Assembly: GCA_949775045.1 (NCBI GenBank)
Contig: OX459106.1
Span: forward strand, 1,325,727 to 1,389,726
Direction: 5' to 3'
From: Metridium senile
Taxonomy: Eukaryota; Cnidaria; Anthozoa; Actiniaria; Metridiidae
Length of the DNA stretch: 64,000 bases
Shown here: positions 46,678 through 59,089 of the stretch, piece after piece
How the letters are laid out: each line of letters starts with the position of its first letter
Numbering within the stretch: the stretch's first letter is position 1
The notes under the pieces: generated by a model
What the model was told of the DNA's origin: nothing
Databases searched by the model: none
What the model saw: the letters and a program-made list of their open reading frames with translations, nothing else
Program-made: the position numbers and the translations under genes

Positions 46678-46944
46678 ACTGCAAAAACGGCTGAGTAGAT
46701 ACAACACAGTATATTGCGTTAACCATGCATTCAGGATAAAACTTTATAGTAAGTATACCCAACTCATTATTGAGAGTAAACATAGATGAAGACGCACCAT
46801 TGAGTACAATGTACTCAATATATTGAGTTTAACCTCACTTTTACTCAATAATGAGTTGGGTTTACTCACTATAAAGTGTCATCCTGAATGCATGATTAAC
46901 GCAATATACTGTGTTGTAGCTACTCAGCCGTTTTTGCAGTGCAG
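46678..46944. mobile_element. MITE with CACTGCAAAAACGGCTGAG ends
   Basis: Inverted arms of about 110 bp including TATATTGCGTTAACCATGCA. CACTG termini recall the CACTA/Chapaev (CMC) group; CA on both sides could be a 2-bp duplication. The terminus alone also occurs at 7240. Confidence 0.85.
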
Positions 46945-47800
46945 TCTTGAAAAAGACTGTTGTTGTTAGTGTCTGATGTTTGAATCGTTTGAATCGGTAG
47001 AGTCATAGGAATTATCTTCCGTATTGGAAAATAAAAAACATTTTGGTTGAAGAAACGTTATCACTATGAATGAAAAACCAGCCAACAAAGAAATTTTAAA
47101 CTTAATCTTCCGTATTGTTTCTTAACAATGTTGCGCGGAAATCATTTCCGAAGTATGGTAATATACAGATGCTTCGTTAACGTTACCGTGCGCGTTTCAA
47201 AAGCACATTACCATACTTCGGAATTGATTCATAGGGCAGCCAAGCGCGGTGAAATCATGCAAATGGTGTGAAGGAATGTCTTGTTGTGCCAAACATCAAA
47301 CAATAGAACTCCCAGACCACCAGATCTTTAAACAATCTCAATATTACTCAACTTTGCGTCTACATTAGATACCTTTAAAACTTCCCAATGAATATGAAAA
47401 TCATAGACATTACGAAACATTAATAGCTTGAAGCCCTCATAAAGTTTTATTAAAAACAAAAAGACGAGTTTTACTTATTTAGTACCAATATTTTACAATA
47501 ATAATAATAATATGATAGTATACACTGCTTTTGTGGTACATGCCAGCTGTAGTAGCTTTGGACTAGTTGAGACAGCTGAGAAGATCGTATGGCTCGATTG
47601 CTATCTAATTACTCGTGCCCAGGCCTTTGGCCGGCACGAGTCTTAAAATGCAGCGCGTTCTGTCTTTCATTTCGGCGTCGAAGATCGAAATCGAGGCGAT
47701 AACACCCAGGATGCTTTGCGACATTAGCACGTGGTCAAACTAGCTACACAAAGCTACACTGTTGTCCTTGTCACTTGTTGACTGCTTTGATATCAAAACT

Positions 47801-48243
47801 ATGGATTGTACGTCTTTAAATACGCTCAAATCACTCACAAATCCACACACCATTCGCGGTATGGCCACACTAAAAGATGTCAAGCGTTTCGGAAAGGCCA
47901 TTTAGAGAGATACCGCGAATCTATCGTGAAACTGCCTATGAAAATGCCTATCGTGAAACTTAATATCGTGAACTATCTATCAAACAAGCTACCTATCTAT
48001 TCAACTAAAACCACAAAGAGCTCAACTACACAATGCGAACAAAGGTCTACCGAAGAAAAAACGACGATTGCAAGCATTTCAAGCGAAGAAGATACAAGAC
48101 TAGCGACTTCTGTTTACAGTCAACCATGCGACTGTCAAAGTAAGGCCGTCTTCTCAAAGATGATCACTTCTTTCATAATAATAATGCTAAATACCTTGCT
48201 TCTTTTGTTATTTTTAATTCAAGGAAGTATTTTCCCTATTTGA
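47801..48243 (+). CDS. possible small gene with a C-terminal membrane segment
   Basis: A frame open from 47791 to the stop at 48243 ends in a convincing hydrophobic anchor (MITSFIIIMLNTLLLLLF) after a Ser/Thr/Lys-rich region and a CDC motif. AATAAA at 48388-48393 fits a 3' end. The frame has no early ATG; the first is at 47938 (about 101 aa). An ATG at 47801 opens a different 34-codon frame. A splice upstream or an upstream ORF would reconcile this. No family recognised. Confidence 0.35.
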
Positions 48244-49784
48244 TATTAGTAACTTTATTAGGGTACAAAACAGTCAAATTCTTCGAGTGCTACACTCAAA
48301 CTATTGTCATTTCATCGTTCAGTGATTGTGATATATTAGATAAACTAGTTGTTTGACTGTACATGTATATAATGATGTAGAAGTCACAATAAAGATTACA
48401 AATAATACCAGATCTCGTTATTCAAGGTTTGTTTTTTATAATTATAGACATTTTCGCTCTCATCGTACTCGTTAGCCAAGTAGAATTCCAACACGATTAA
48501 TAAGGCGTTTAAACACCAAGAGTAGGAAGCTTAGACGGTTTGTTTATCATAGAATACGCTCAAATATACCCAGGTCTTCTAAGTTACATAATTATATTAA
48601 CAGTACAAAGGTCAAAAACGAGCATTATTCTTCAAAGTTCAAGGCGATTGGTACACAAGCATTTATTTCTCAAAGAACTTTCAAATGTAAAGCCAATCGG
48701 TATATATCGTCCCTTTCTTGTAATAGACCAACGTCTCTCTATAAGACTCGGAGAATCCCGAGTTCACGCAGTTATGCATCTAGTTATAATTCTTGATGCA
48801 TCTTATAATAGTTTACTCCTGCGTTTCACAAATCTGAAATAACTAAAATCTTTTTTTTAGAGAATCCCGAGTTCACACAGTTATGCTTCTAGTTCTTTAT
48901 CAACTACCACAAACTAAATGGTCTATTTCCTTGCACAGTCATATGAAAATCACTCTAGGGCACGAGTGCACGCTACGTAGAGCGTCTAGTTGCCATAAAG
49001 TGAGCAAGAGATATAGGAGAAAAGAACGAACGAAGATTTTTGCTAACAGATTACCCAAGAAATAATAAATATTTCGATGCAAATTATCCGCTTTATTTAA
49101 ACAATCCTCGATATCTTGCAAACCGCCTTATAAATTTTGATAAAACTTTCCACAACTGGGGGCAAATATTCAAGGTGTAAGCAGTATGAAGCATTTTGCT
49201 AGAAAATTGCTTTAAAGGCTAATATTGGACTCAAGGCTAAAACATATATTTCGTAATAATCAATTAAAATTATGTCCGATTTCTCAAAAAAACATCCTAA
49301 ATCATAATTCAGTCTTTATGAAAGAAATGTGTTCAAGTGGATTTGAAATCGAACCCAACGCGTTTTTATACTGGAGCTTCAAATGCGGACGGTACTCGCG
49401 AAAAATTATTGGGTCGAGCCACCTTAAATGTTAGAAGCAGGAAGCCAGTGCAAGTCAATAAGGACAGAAATGATGTGATCATATTTTCGAGATAAAATAA
49501 CATGCTAATGAGTAGAATAAAACGCTAATGAGCAAAATAACATGCTAACGAGTCTAGTGCGATTTTTGAAATAGCCGCACATTATATAAATCCATATGCA
49601 CACTCATAAACATAATTTATTTACATAATTCAACTATTCTAAATGCATTTGATAAGTTATAATAAGAATATGGCGACCTCCTGCTATTCTTGACTGGCTA
49701 GCCTCGTGTTCACGTTAGAACACAATATATATTTTTTTACATGTACAATAGGCTGCAATCTTGGATCAAAATAGTTCACAATAT
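48244..49784. other. no firmly supported gene
   Basis: 48476-48796 is a long frame without Met, rich in Arg/Ser/Asn/Lys. Its last part (RIPSSRSYASS) is nearly repeated at 48861 behind a strong acceptor (CTTTTTTTTAG). A short basic frame at 48943-49065 is followed by AATAAA. These could be terminal exons of an unrecognised gene, but homology is lacking. Confidence 0.3.
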
Positions 49785-49975
49785 GTGGAACAGTGACGTA
49801 TTTTGTTATGGTTTTGCCAACCAACCATTGTTATTAGAACAAAGAAAATTATAAAATCTATTGTGAAAATTGTTGGCAAATTAGCATCAGAATACCAACA
49901 CTTGTAAACACTACGCTCACCTATAGGTGGACGTACAGTGACGTATTTTGTTATGGCCAACCAACCATTGTTTGG
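49785..49975 (-). repeat. copy of the 3722-type dispersed repeat
   Basis: Contains GGTTTTGCCAACCAACC, TTGTTATTAGAACAAAG and GACGTATTTTGTTATGG in the inverse orientation. Confidence 0.75.
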
Positions 49976-49984
49976 CACTAATAG

Positions 49985-50417
49985 TCTTCTTCCCAGTCCC
50001 CTGCGCCATCTTGAAAGGTAGCCCGGCCTTTGCATCGAAGCGAGACGAACGTTGATCTTGCAATGATAGAGCCCTTTTATAGTGCGAATCACAAAACCGT
50101 GGGCACCTAGAAATATTTTAGAAATCGTTTATTGTGCGTTGAACAACTCACAAACAACTATATCACCGCAAGAAGTTTGACTGATGTGTAGTATAATAAA
50201 CGTTTTGTAGTTAGAGTTGTTTGTGAGTTGTTCAACGAACAATAAACGATTTCTTAAATATGTCTGGCTGCCTAAGGTTTTGCGATTCGCATTGTAACAT
50301 ATTGCCTGACAATTATTCACGTGTCTCCATCATTGCCAGCTCAATGTTCGTCTCGCTTCAAAGCAAAGGCCCGGCTACTATTCAAGATGGCGCAGGGGAC
50401 TGGGAAGGGGACTATCA
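49985..50417. mobile_element. CCCCTGCGCCATC-type MITE carrying a nested mariner-type MITE
   Basis: Outer ends CAGTCCCCTGCGCCATCTTG / CAAGATGGCGCAGGGGACTG. At 50080-50294 a 215-bp element of the CAGTGCGAATC family is inserted at a TA (CCTTTTA/TA). Confidence 0.85.
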
Positions 50418-50542
50418 TTTGCGAAAGATAGTAGGCAAAGCATGCTGGTACTGGTAGTGTATAACACTATAATGCAAATCTGAATAAAAATAATCGATAT
50501 AAATTTGCGAAGTCTCCATCACTTCATCATCAGGTGCTAAGT

Positions 50543-50936
50543 GAAAATTGATTGGCCTTTTCCAAAACGAGTAAAGGACTGGGTGCTAATTTCCCTAATT
50601 AATGTAATTAACAAATGAAATAAATAGAGCACATCAAGATATGTAAGATTCCTGAGTTTGGTTGCATTTGGTTGTATTCCGACCAAGAAATGCCTAAAAA
50701 TAAAAGGAAATGTATGGTTTGGAACTGGACGCCTGTTCTTCCAACCATACATTCTTTGTAATTTTGGGCAATTTTGAATGGCTGCAACTCACTCAATATC
50801 CAACCAAAAGCAACCAATCTCAAGAATCTTATATATCTTGATCTGCTCCCTTTATATTATGAGGTTCATTTCTTAATCACATTAATTAGGGAAACTAATA
50901 CCCAGTCCTTTACTCGTTTTGAAAAGGCCAATAATA
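50543..50936. mobile_element. inverted-repeat MITE, ATTGGCCTTTTCC ends
   Basis: Ends TTGGCCTTTTCCAAAACGAG / CTCGTTTTGAAAAGGCCAAT plus ACTGGGTGCTAATTTCCC and its inverse. A fragment (ACCCAGTCCTCTACTCGTTT) lies at 20561 next to ETHE1 exon 4. Confidence 0.85.
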
Positions 50937-51099
50937 ATATCGTAATATCACTTATATTCATATTTATTTTGAATCCTATACAGCTATTTCAAAAAACCTT
51001 GAATACTGAATAGTACATTTCAAGACCAAAGTGCATTGTGGGTATCATTAATTTGAAATAAAATAATATATGCAGCAATATTTACTCCCCATAACTAAT

Positions 51100-51180
51100 A
51101 ATAATAATAATGGGAGACGCTTATATAGCGCAATATACGTAGTCTCAGTGCGCGTTTCTAGAGACTTATATTCAGTGGAG
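51100..51180. repeat. L2/SINE-type 3' tail fragment
   Basis: AATAATAATAATGGGAGACG and TTATATAGCGCAATA resemble the (ATT)n-terminated tails of L2/CR1-mobilised elements. Confidence 0.45.
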
Positions 51181-51424
51181 GACTTTACGGGCTGCATATT
51201 ATTGTATTAGTTCGTATATTGCTTTGAACGGAATTCAAAAAACTAATTATTATTTATCTTATTAAAAAAAACAATATTACGGACACACGGTGCTTTTCGG
51301 TCTTGCAATGCACTGTGCAGTATGCAGTGTTTGTAAGTTTTTTGAAATAGTTGTACCTAGAACTTCTTTTATAATTCAAATGGCCTATGAACACACTATT
51401 TATAAGAGGACACTGCGCATGTCG

Positions 51425-54400
51425 CTACCATGGCTGGTCGAATCTACGGTCGTCCATATTAGACTGTTTCTTCTTTTTCTTCTTACGTTCTTTCTCAATT
51501 GGCATGTTCAACGATTCGAGTCGAACTGGCCTTGAAACATGGCCGTCTGGTTGTGGTGGGGCTTGGGTCGACCCAAAACCCCGAGGGGGAGGCCCTGAAG
51601 AGAAAGAGCCCGTCTGGCGGGGTCCTACAGGGGACGTTGCTTCTCGTCTGTCGCTCGTTTCGAAGCGGTTAGTGTGGGATAGGAGTTTCTCGGCTCGTTT
51701 TGGTTTGAAATAGTTCGCGGCGAGTTCCCCATGGGAATTCTTTGCCAGGTGGTGTAAAAAACGGTCATCCCTAGGCTCCTCATAACCCACACCAGCTGTG
51801 TACCCATTCATAAGGTGCCCTTGGGGACCAATTTGCCGGCTTCCTGTAGGCGACTTCCGGCGTACCTGAGGGGACCCCCCAGGCATTATCCCTCCAGGGG
51901 CTGGAAGCGTTGTCTTGGAAACCACTAGATCCGGGAGATTCCATTTTCCGTTGTCCTCGTCCCAGACACACTCGGCTTTGACTCGGTCGATGTTATAATA
52001 GTTGCAATCCCGGCGAATACATGGCTGGATTTTATCTAAGATTTGCTGCTGTAATTTCATCATCTGTTCCTGTCGACGTATAGTATCTAAATAATCTTCT
52101 CTGTCTCGTTCAAATTCTTCCTGCAAATCGTCTACGTCGGCTTGAACGCTTGATAACTGTTTCTCCAAGTGATCTATATGTTTGGTTTTGTACTTGATCT
52201 CATCCTGCAGCGAATCGTAAACTTTTACCATCGTTGAAATGCCTTCGTCGTCCATCTTCTTGGCTGCAAGAAATAGCTTTTCTTTTCTTGTCTTTGCAAA
52301 GGCTTTTCTCGCTTTTCGTTTTTCTTTTAGTTTCTGGTCGCCTTTCTTTTCTCCTCCGACCATTTTCTCTTGTAGTTCTTGAAGTCGTTTTAAAGCTTCT
52401 TGCTGGGCTCCCTGTGGTCAGATAGATATATTGTTAATCGTAAACATCAATTAATCATAGGCATCTTTATTAAAGGGGTAGGTAATATAGTGAAATTTGT
52501 AACACCGTAAAACATGTTGACTTAGCTTTATTGACGGTTTGAGCTTTAGCCCTTCGTCGGAGTAAGGGACCATCATCATTATTATTATCATCACTATCAC
52601 TATGATCATCTTCATCATCACAACTATCACCACCACAATCATTATCAACGCTATCATCATCATCATCATTATCATTATTATCACTAGTACCATCATTATC
52701 ACCACCACCATCATTATTATTATTATAATCATTATCACCGCTATCATCATCATCAGTACCATCATAATCATGCTCATCATTATTATGAATATGATTACCA
52801 TCATCCCCAACACCACCATCATCACTACCACCATCCTTATCACAAACAACATCAACATCATTGTATCTTTATCTTCACCATTACCATCATCATCTGTCAT
52901 CATCATCATTTGTCATCATCATCATTTGTCATCATCAACATTTGTCACCATCATCATTTGTCATCATCATCATTTGTCATCATCATCATTTGTCATCATC
53001 ATCATTTGTCATCATCATCATTTGTCACCATCATCATTTGTCATCATCATCATTTGTCATCATCATTCAGGGTTCGTGCTGACGTCAGTAAACAAAATCT
53101 AAGGAGTATTCAAGGAGTTTTCAAGGACCAAAAAGTAATTTTTAAGCACTTTTTGCGACAACTTTGATATATCAAAATTTACGAATTTACGAAAATGATG
53201 TACAATACTAGAATTCTTACTTAACTTTAATTTGCAATACTGGAATTTTAGCTAGAATTAAGGAGTTTTTAAGGAGTTTTTGCTGATTTTCTAAAATTCA
53301 AAGGCTTTTCAAGTGCCCTTAAAAACGTAAATCAAATCTAAGGAGTTGTCAAGGAGTTTAAGGAGTAGCACGAACCCTGATCATTTGTAATCATCATCAT
53401 TTGTCATCATCATCATTTGTCTTCATCATCATTCATCATCATCATTTGTCATCATCATCATTTGTCATCATCATCATTTGTCATCATCATCATTTGTCAT
53501 CCTCATCATTCATCATCATCATTTGTCATCATCATCATCTGTCATCATCATCATTTGTCATCATCATCATCATCTTTCATCATCATTTGTCATCACCATC
53601 ATTTGTCATCATCATCATCTGTCATCATCATCATCTTTCATCATCATCATTTGTCATCACCATCATTTGTCATCATCATCATTTGTCATCATCATCATCT
53701 GTCATCATCATCATTTGTCATCATCATCATCATCATCTTTCATCATCATCATTTGTCATCACCATCATTTGTCACCATCATCATCTGTCATAATCATCAT
53801 GTCATCATCATCATCATCTGTCATTATCATCATCTGTCATCATCATCATTTGTCATCATCATCATTTGTCATCATCATCATCATGTCATCATCATCATTT
53901 GTCATCATCATCATTCATCATCATCATTTGTCATCATCATCATCATTTTTCAGCATCATCTGTCATCATCATCATCATTTGTCATCATCATCATCTTTCA
54001 TCATCATCATTTGTCATCATCATCATCTGTCATCATCATCATCATTTGTCATCATCATCATTTGTCATCATCATCATTTGTCATCATCATCATTTGTCAT
54101 CATCATCATCTGTCATCATCATCATCTGTCATCATCATCATTTGTCATCATCATCATCATCATTTGTCATCATCATCATCTGTCATCATCATCATTTGTC
54201 ATCATCATCATCTGTCATCATCATCATTTGTCATCATCATCATTCATGATCATCATCACTCTTCCCTTCCTCCAACGTACCTTAGTATCGACAGCAGTTG
54301 CAGCCACGCCAGCCTTGATTACTTTGTCCTGTATCATATGAAGTGCAATGTTAGACGAGTGTTGCATAGATTCAATGCCTTGGTGCATCTTGTCTTGTAA

Positions 54401-56509
54401 CATGTGAAGCATTGATTGATCGGTCTTTAAAGCAACGTGGGACTCGGATGCTCTTCGTGCCTTTAAAGTAATAAAACAACAATAACTGTAAATGCAGGTC
54501 CCATGAACACGAGGGAAAAACGCACTGCGCACGCTCGGAAGACAGTCTTGTTTACAATAAAATCATTGGAGATTTACTGGCGTTTGGTAAATATTAAAAG
54601 TTAAGAACACTGACAACAACAACAACAGCAGCATCAGCAAGAACAACTAACAAGTAACAAGATACAAATCTGACAACAGTAACAACAACAACAGCAGCAG
54701 CAAGAACAAACACAGCGCAACAACATATAACACTAACCAGAACAAGAACAGTAACAACACTGACGACAACAACATCAATAACAACAACAACACCCTACCT
54801 CATCTAAAGCAATCACACTCATCGTACTACCGCCATGATCCGGTGTCACCGAAGTCACGCCGTTCGCGTTCTCGTCTACCAAGCCCTCTTCTATGGCATA
54901 GTGCTCCTCTATATCATGGACTTTCTTGCTGTAATCCCCCTTTAGTCTATCCATCTCTGCTTGTAGTTTCTGTTTGGACATTTGCTCTGCTTCGTACATG
55001 GTTTTCATATCAGCTATCCTTGTTTCGTATTCTTGCCGTACCTTCTCTGTTTCTACTTGCACGGCGATAGTGTGTTCTTGAGAGAGGCGACGTCCCATTG
55101 TTTTTTGGGGTACTACAACGGCAGATGCAGACGCGTCTAGAGGAAAACGGTGTTATAATGTGTTGAAAGAGGATAATAAAATAATCATCACCACCACCAC
55201 CATCATCACCACCATCACAAACACTATTACATTCCCCTACCTAATAAATCTGTATGTCCATCTGCCCCATCAACATCATCACCACCACCACGCACCACCA
55301 CCACCATCATCACCATCATCAACACTATTACATTCCCCTACTTAATAAACCTGTAGGAATGTCCATCTGTCCCATCAACATCTTCACCACCACCACCACC
55401 ACCACCACCACCACCACCACCACCACCACCACCACCACCACCACCACCACCACCAGCACTATTACATTCCTCTACCTAATAAACCTGTAGGAATGTCCAT
55501 TTGCCCTATCAACACCATCACCACCATCATCGCCACCATCATCATCACCATGCACCAACACTATTACATTCCCCTACCTAATAAACCTGTAGGAATGTCC
55601 ATCTGTCCCATCAACATCTTCTTCAGTTTCTCAATTTCCTCCTTGTATTCTCGTAGCAATGCATCCTTAGGATCTTCATTGATTTTCGGTTTGTTTTTAA
55701 TATTCTTGGCCCGGTTAGCGTACCGTAAAGTACTCAACGTTTCGTCGTAGTTGTTATCAGCAGGGCTTAGACAAGCTACCATTAGAGTCTTGGTATTTCC
55801 ACCTAACGAATCCTAAAACATGAAATTAAAATAATCAATTTTTTGACTTCTCAATCTTCCAGCCAGAAACAAGCACCCTGCTAATTAAATATTCCCCTTC
55901 ACAGTTCCCTGCACCATCTTTAAAGGTAGCTGGGCTTTTGCATCGAAGAGAGACGAACGTTGAGCTTGCAATGATAGAGACCTTTTACAGTGCTGCTAAT
56001 TCAACCGGGGCCACCCCGAGTTTATTAGCCAATCACGTTTGAGCTTAAGAACAAAAGAACCAGACATAGACGATCCGTCAAGTCAATTCGCGCCTATAAT
56101 TTGATTGGCTGATAAGGAGACAAAGTAGATATCTTTTGTTCTTAAGCTCAAACGTGATTGGCTAATAAACTTGAGGTGGCCCCGGTTGAATTAGCAGCAC
56201 TGTAACAACTTGCGGGACAATTATTCATGTGTCTCTAATATAGCAAGCTCAATACAAAAGCCCAGTTACCTTTCAAGATGGTGCAGGGAACTGTGAATGG
56301 GACCATTGGTGACTCAGACTCAATATCTCGACATTATTTAAATATTTTAGCACACAACTCTGCTCACAATCTTCTAATCTTCGAACCATTGAGGAGACTC
56401 GGACTCTCTAAAAAAAAGTAAAAGGCTGTATTTTACGTCGGAAGTCCCTTCAGTCGAAGCTGATTTTCCAGAGAACCGACGATGCGCTCATTTTACTCCC
56501 CTCTCTCTA

Positions 56510-56541
<32 letters not shown>

Positions 56542-58068
56542 CTTAAAGCTATAAGGAAAGAAGAGAAGAATGCGAGGTCACTGGGAATCGAACACGGGAC
56601 CATCCTTGCTTCTCTACATTGTCTACATTATCTACATTTTATAGACCGAATCGAAATATGGCGTACTCTTATTGTAATTCTTGACTGTCTAGCCTCGTGT
56701 TCACGTTGGAGAACAATAGAGTTTTCACATGTATGCGAGGCTGGGCAGAATTGTTATTCAAATTGGCCGCCATATTTCTATTCGGTGTATTTGACCACCA
56801 AAAACTTTTTAATGTCTCTTTTTGCAATTTTTCGTTCATAAGCCGTTAGTTTCATACATCTGTTTTCGAAAAATATAATTACATTTGGGAGGTTAAATTT
56901 TATTCATAATGATTTGGAGGCTTCAAAAACAATGAATTTAGCGAAAACGGAAGTGAATGTGCACTGTGAACGTGCACATTGAGACGCTTCTACTTAAAGT
57001 GCATATGACATGACATTTTTTGTGGTCGTTTCTAGAAGAAGGATAGGTGCTAAATACGATTCCGATATCGAAATCACGATTAAAAGAACCAAGCACCATT
57101 TTATATGGTGGTATAGGGTAGCGTTGCAAACAAAATGAAACGACCACAAAAAATGCACTTTAATAATTCTCATATCTTACCTGCAGAAGACGCGTTAGCT
57201 TGGAATCACGGTACGGTATATGCTTCGCCTTCCCGTCCACCAAAGCTGATATAACGTTACCCAAAGCAGACAACGAAAGATTAATCTTAGTCGCTTCCTT
57301 CAACCTATCACCTGTCGCACCCGTCTTTGACTGCCTCTCGCTCCCCGCTAAATCAACAAGGTTTAATTTTCCAGCTCGTATATGCTCCCCTCCATCTTCC
57401 GCAGTGTCTAATATCTCAATAAATATACTGAATATCGAATGAGAGCGTGATGAATCAGCGTTCATTAGTGTAGCTCCCACAGATCGGTTACGGCTTCCTA
57501 GCTCCATGACATGTTCCATTTCAACGCTGCTGTTCACTGGATGCTTTGAAAGGTCTTTAACGTATACTCCTCGGTCTGGGTGCTCTTTTAGCTCTAGCTT
57601 CGACTTGTGGTCTTTCCCGAGAAGATCACGAATTTCTTCATTATAAATCTCTAAATACGATGCGTGGATTAGAAATTTCGCATGTTCAGAAACGCCTACA
57701 CTTTCAAATATATGTTCGAAAGCTCTTGGGATGATTCCGCGTTGACTCGCTGGATCTGTAATACCTTGCATACTAAATGACTTTCCACAACCAGTTTGAC
57801 CATACGCGAAAACTGTTCCATTGTATCCTTCGAGCACGCCCTCGACGAGGGTGAAACAAATGTCATTGTAGATCCCTTCGGTTGTGGAGTCAATGAAGTA
57901 TGCGCCGTCGAAGGTGAAGTTTTTAGGAGGCTGGGTTTTGTCGCCTGGTTTGCGTAATGTGCAGAGACCAGTGTTGCTGTCCATATCTACGACCGTCTCG
58001 CATTTGAGATCTTTTTCTCGCTGGTTAAGCGGACGACAGCGTACTATTACTTTAACTGCTTCAGCCAT
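51425..58068 (-). CDS. KIF17: KIF17 (OSM-3-type homodimeric kinesin-2)
   Basis: Plus-end microtubule motor of cilia and dendrites. Five coding exons on - join in phase: 57181-58068, 55578-55812, 54799-55136, 54281-54460 and 51425-52411, giving 875 aa (human about 1030). The motor domain is intact: GQTGCGKS (90-97), switch I NADSSRSH (203-210), switch II DLAGSE (239-244), then [14 protein letters not shown] running across the first intron into [11 protein letters not shown] and [14 protein letters not shown]. Exons 2-5 give the coiled-coil stalk. The conserved KIF17 tail block [14 protein letters not shown] ... IRRDCNYYN ... WNLPDLVV is in the last exon. A basic cluster ERKKKKKK lies about 20 residues from the end, where vertebrate KIF17 has its ciliary/nuclear localisation signal. 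The end of exon 2 and its donor are copied three more times downstream. Introns 3-4 hold CAA and CAT arrays and a hAT-like element. Confidence 0.95.
52509..52565 (-). repeat. third copy of the hammerhead-like repeat
   Basis: On -, ACTCCGACGAAGGGCTAAAG, then CTCAAACCGTCAATAAAG. Its GAAAC has mutated to CAAAC. The fragment ends in the ACACCGTAAAACATG tail, inside KIF17 intron 4. Confidence 0.65.
52580..54250 (+). repeat. CAT microsatellite and 15-bp TTTGTCATCATCATC array in KIF17 intron 4
   Basis: Irregular CAT/ACC repeats to 52880, then about 85 copies of TTTGTCATCATCATC with TCTGTC variants to 54245, split by the inserted element at 53068-53379. The array ends about 30 bp from the donor of exon 4. 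Confidence 0.95.
53068..53379 (+). mobile_element. hAT-like non-autonomous element, CAGGGTTCGTGCT ends, copy 2
   Basis: 312 bp, about 90% like copy 1 (22559-22881), inserted in the CAT array with a perfect 6-bp duplication ATCATT (53062-53067 and 53380-53385). Confidence 0.88.
54600..54795 (+). repeat. CAA/CAG-rich repeat in KIF17 intron 3
   Basis: Imperfect ACAACAACAACAGCAGC repeat adjoining the donor of KIF17 exon 3. Confidence 0.8.
55220..55618 (-). repeat. four copies of the KIF17 exon 2 end and its splice donor
   Basis: A segment of about 60 bp (on -: GATGTTGATGGGACAGATGG, ACATTCCTACAGG, TTTATTAG/GTAGGGGAATG, TAATAGTG) occurs at about 55558-55618 (the functional exon end), 55456-55514, 55322-55382 and 55220-55278. 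Spacers are CAC/CAT triplet runs. The second copy reads GTAGAGG and the third AAGTAGG; the fourth keeps GTAGGGG. Confidence 0.92.
55895..56305. mobile_element. CCCTGCACCATC-type MITE carrying a different nested MITE
   Basis: Outer ends TTCACAGTTCCCTGCACCATC-like / GATGGTGCAGGGAACTGTGA. At 55988-56202 a 215-bp element with ends CAGTGCTGCTAATTCAAC / GTTGAATTAGCAGCACTG and TA flanks is inserted. It lies in KIF17 intron 1. Confidence 0.85.
56565..56720 (-). repeat. tRNA-like box B fragment
   Basis: On -, GATGGTCCCGTGTTCGATTCCCAG resembles a tRNA T-arm; the rest is not tRNA-like. Probably a SINE fragment. Confidence 0.35.
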
Positions 58069-58261
58069 TTTTGGTATCTATAATTAGCTTATTAACCTAA
58101 GAACAAACAAGCAAAAATATATGAGAATTGTGACTTTTGCTTGTGATAAATATTATCAATCAACAATCCCTCATTTTACTTATTAAGCAAATAAGATTAT
58201 TACTATTTTAACAATATTATCATTACATTGTTCGTTTTCTTATATTTATGTTAGTTAATTT

Positions 58262-58609
58262 ATACACCTATTTCAAAAACCGTTGTCGCAAACAAAGCCA
58301 CAGTCCACACTCTGAAGCCTGCAAAGGATGTCGGTACATGTATTTCTTCTCTTTTTATCGATTTATTCATAGCATATTCCGTGCCTGGATTAGTTTTAAC
58401 TATTATGGCACTATTAAACTGAAACTGATGTACGTGTTCGTGTTATATGATCTTAACAAGTTGTTGTTGTGGTAGATATAAATAGAAATATTTCTTTAAA
58501 AACGTGTAATAAATTACAAATTATGTCCATATAACCGACATCCTTTGCAGGCTTTAGAGTGTGGACTGTAGCTTCGGTTGTGACAACGATTTTTGAAATA
58601 GGTGTATAT
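58262..58609. mobile_element. MITE, ATACACCTATTTCAA family, copy 2
   Basis: Ends ATACACCTATTTCAAAAACC / GATTTTTGAAATAGGTGTAT, arms of about 76 bp ending at AAAGGATGTCGGTA and its inverse; upstream of the KIF17 start codon. Confidence 0.88.
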
Positions 58610-59089
58610 GACAACGCCAATGACAATTTATTATTTTCCCCTTACATTTTACAAATTAATATACATATTATAAATTATTCTTATATGGAGGTGAGAGCCA
58701 ACTGAGGTAACTATAAAAGTTATACAAAGCCAGTTGGCTATCTTATTTTCTATTATAATAAATCGGTCATTTATCAAGAACAAATATAACAAAAAATACA
58801 AAAAAAAAAAAAATATTATGTATATATAAATCGGTTAAATAGTAAACAATTAAGAAAAATATAGAGGAAGTTAAGGTAGATGAATTTGAAAATGGATGGT
58901 GTAAGGGTGATTAGAGGTACGGTAATGATAGTTATCACTGATATAACAATGACATCAGAACATATGACATTTCTAATAATATAATTATATATATATATAT
59001 ATAAAGTTTAGCTCTATCTGCATATAGGCAGATTTTGAGCAGTCCATAGGACCATATCTAGAACTCTTTATTTAATAATAACAATAATG

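Noticed and set aside
52861..54400. Long His/Ser/Ile-rich repeat frames
   Set aside because: The 15-bp TTTGTCATCATCATC array lies in KIF17 intron 4 and all its frames are open.
56482..56841. 119-codon frame on + in KIF17 intron 1
   Set aside because: It overlaps a tRNA-like repeat fragment, has no recognisable domain and no splice or polyadenylation context.
57200..57442. Open frames antisense to KIF17 exon 1
   Set aside because: Shadows of the conserved motor-domain exon with no independent support.
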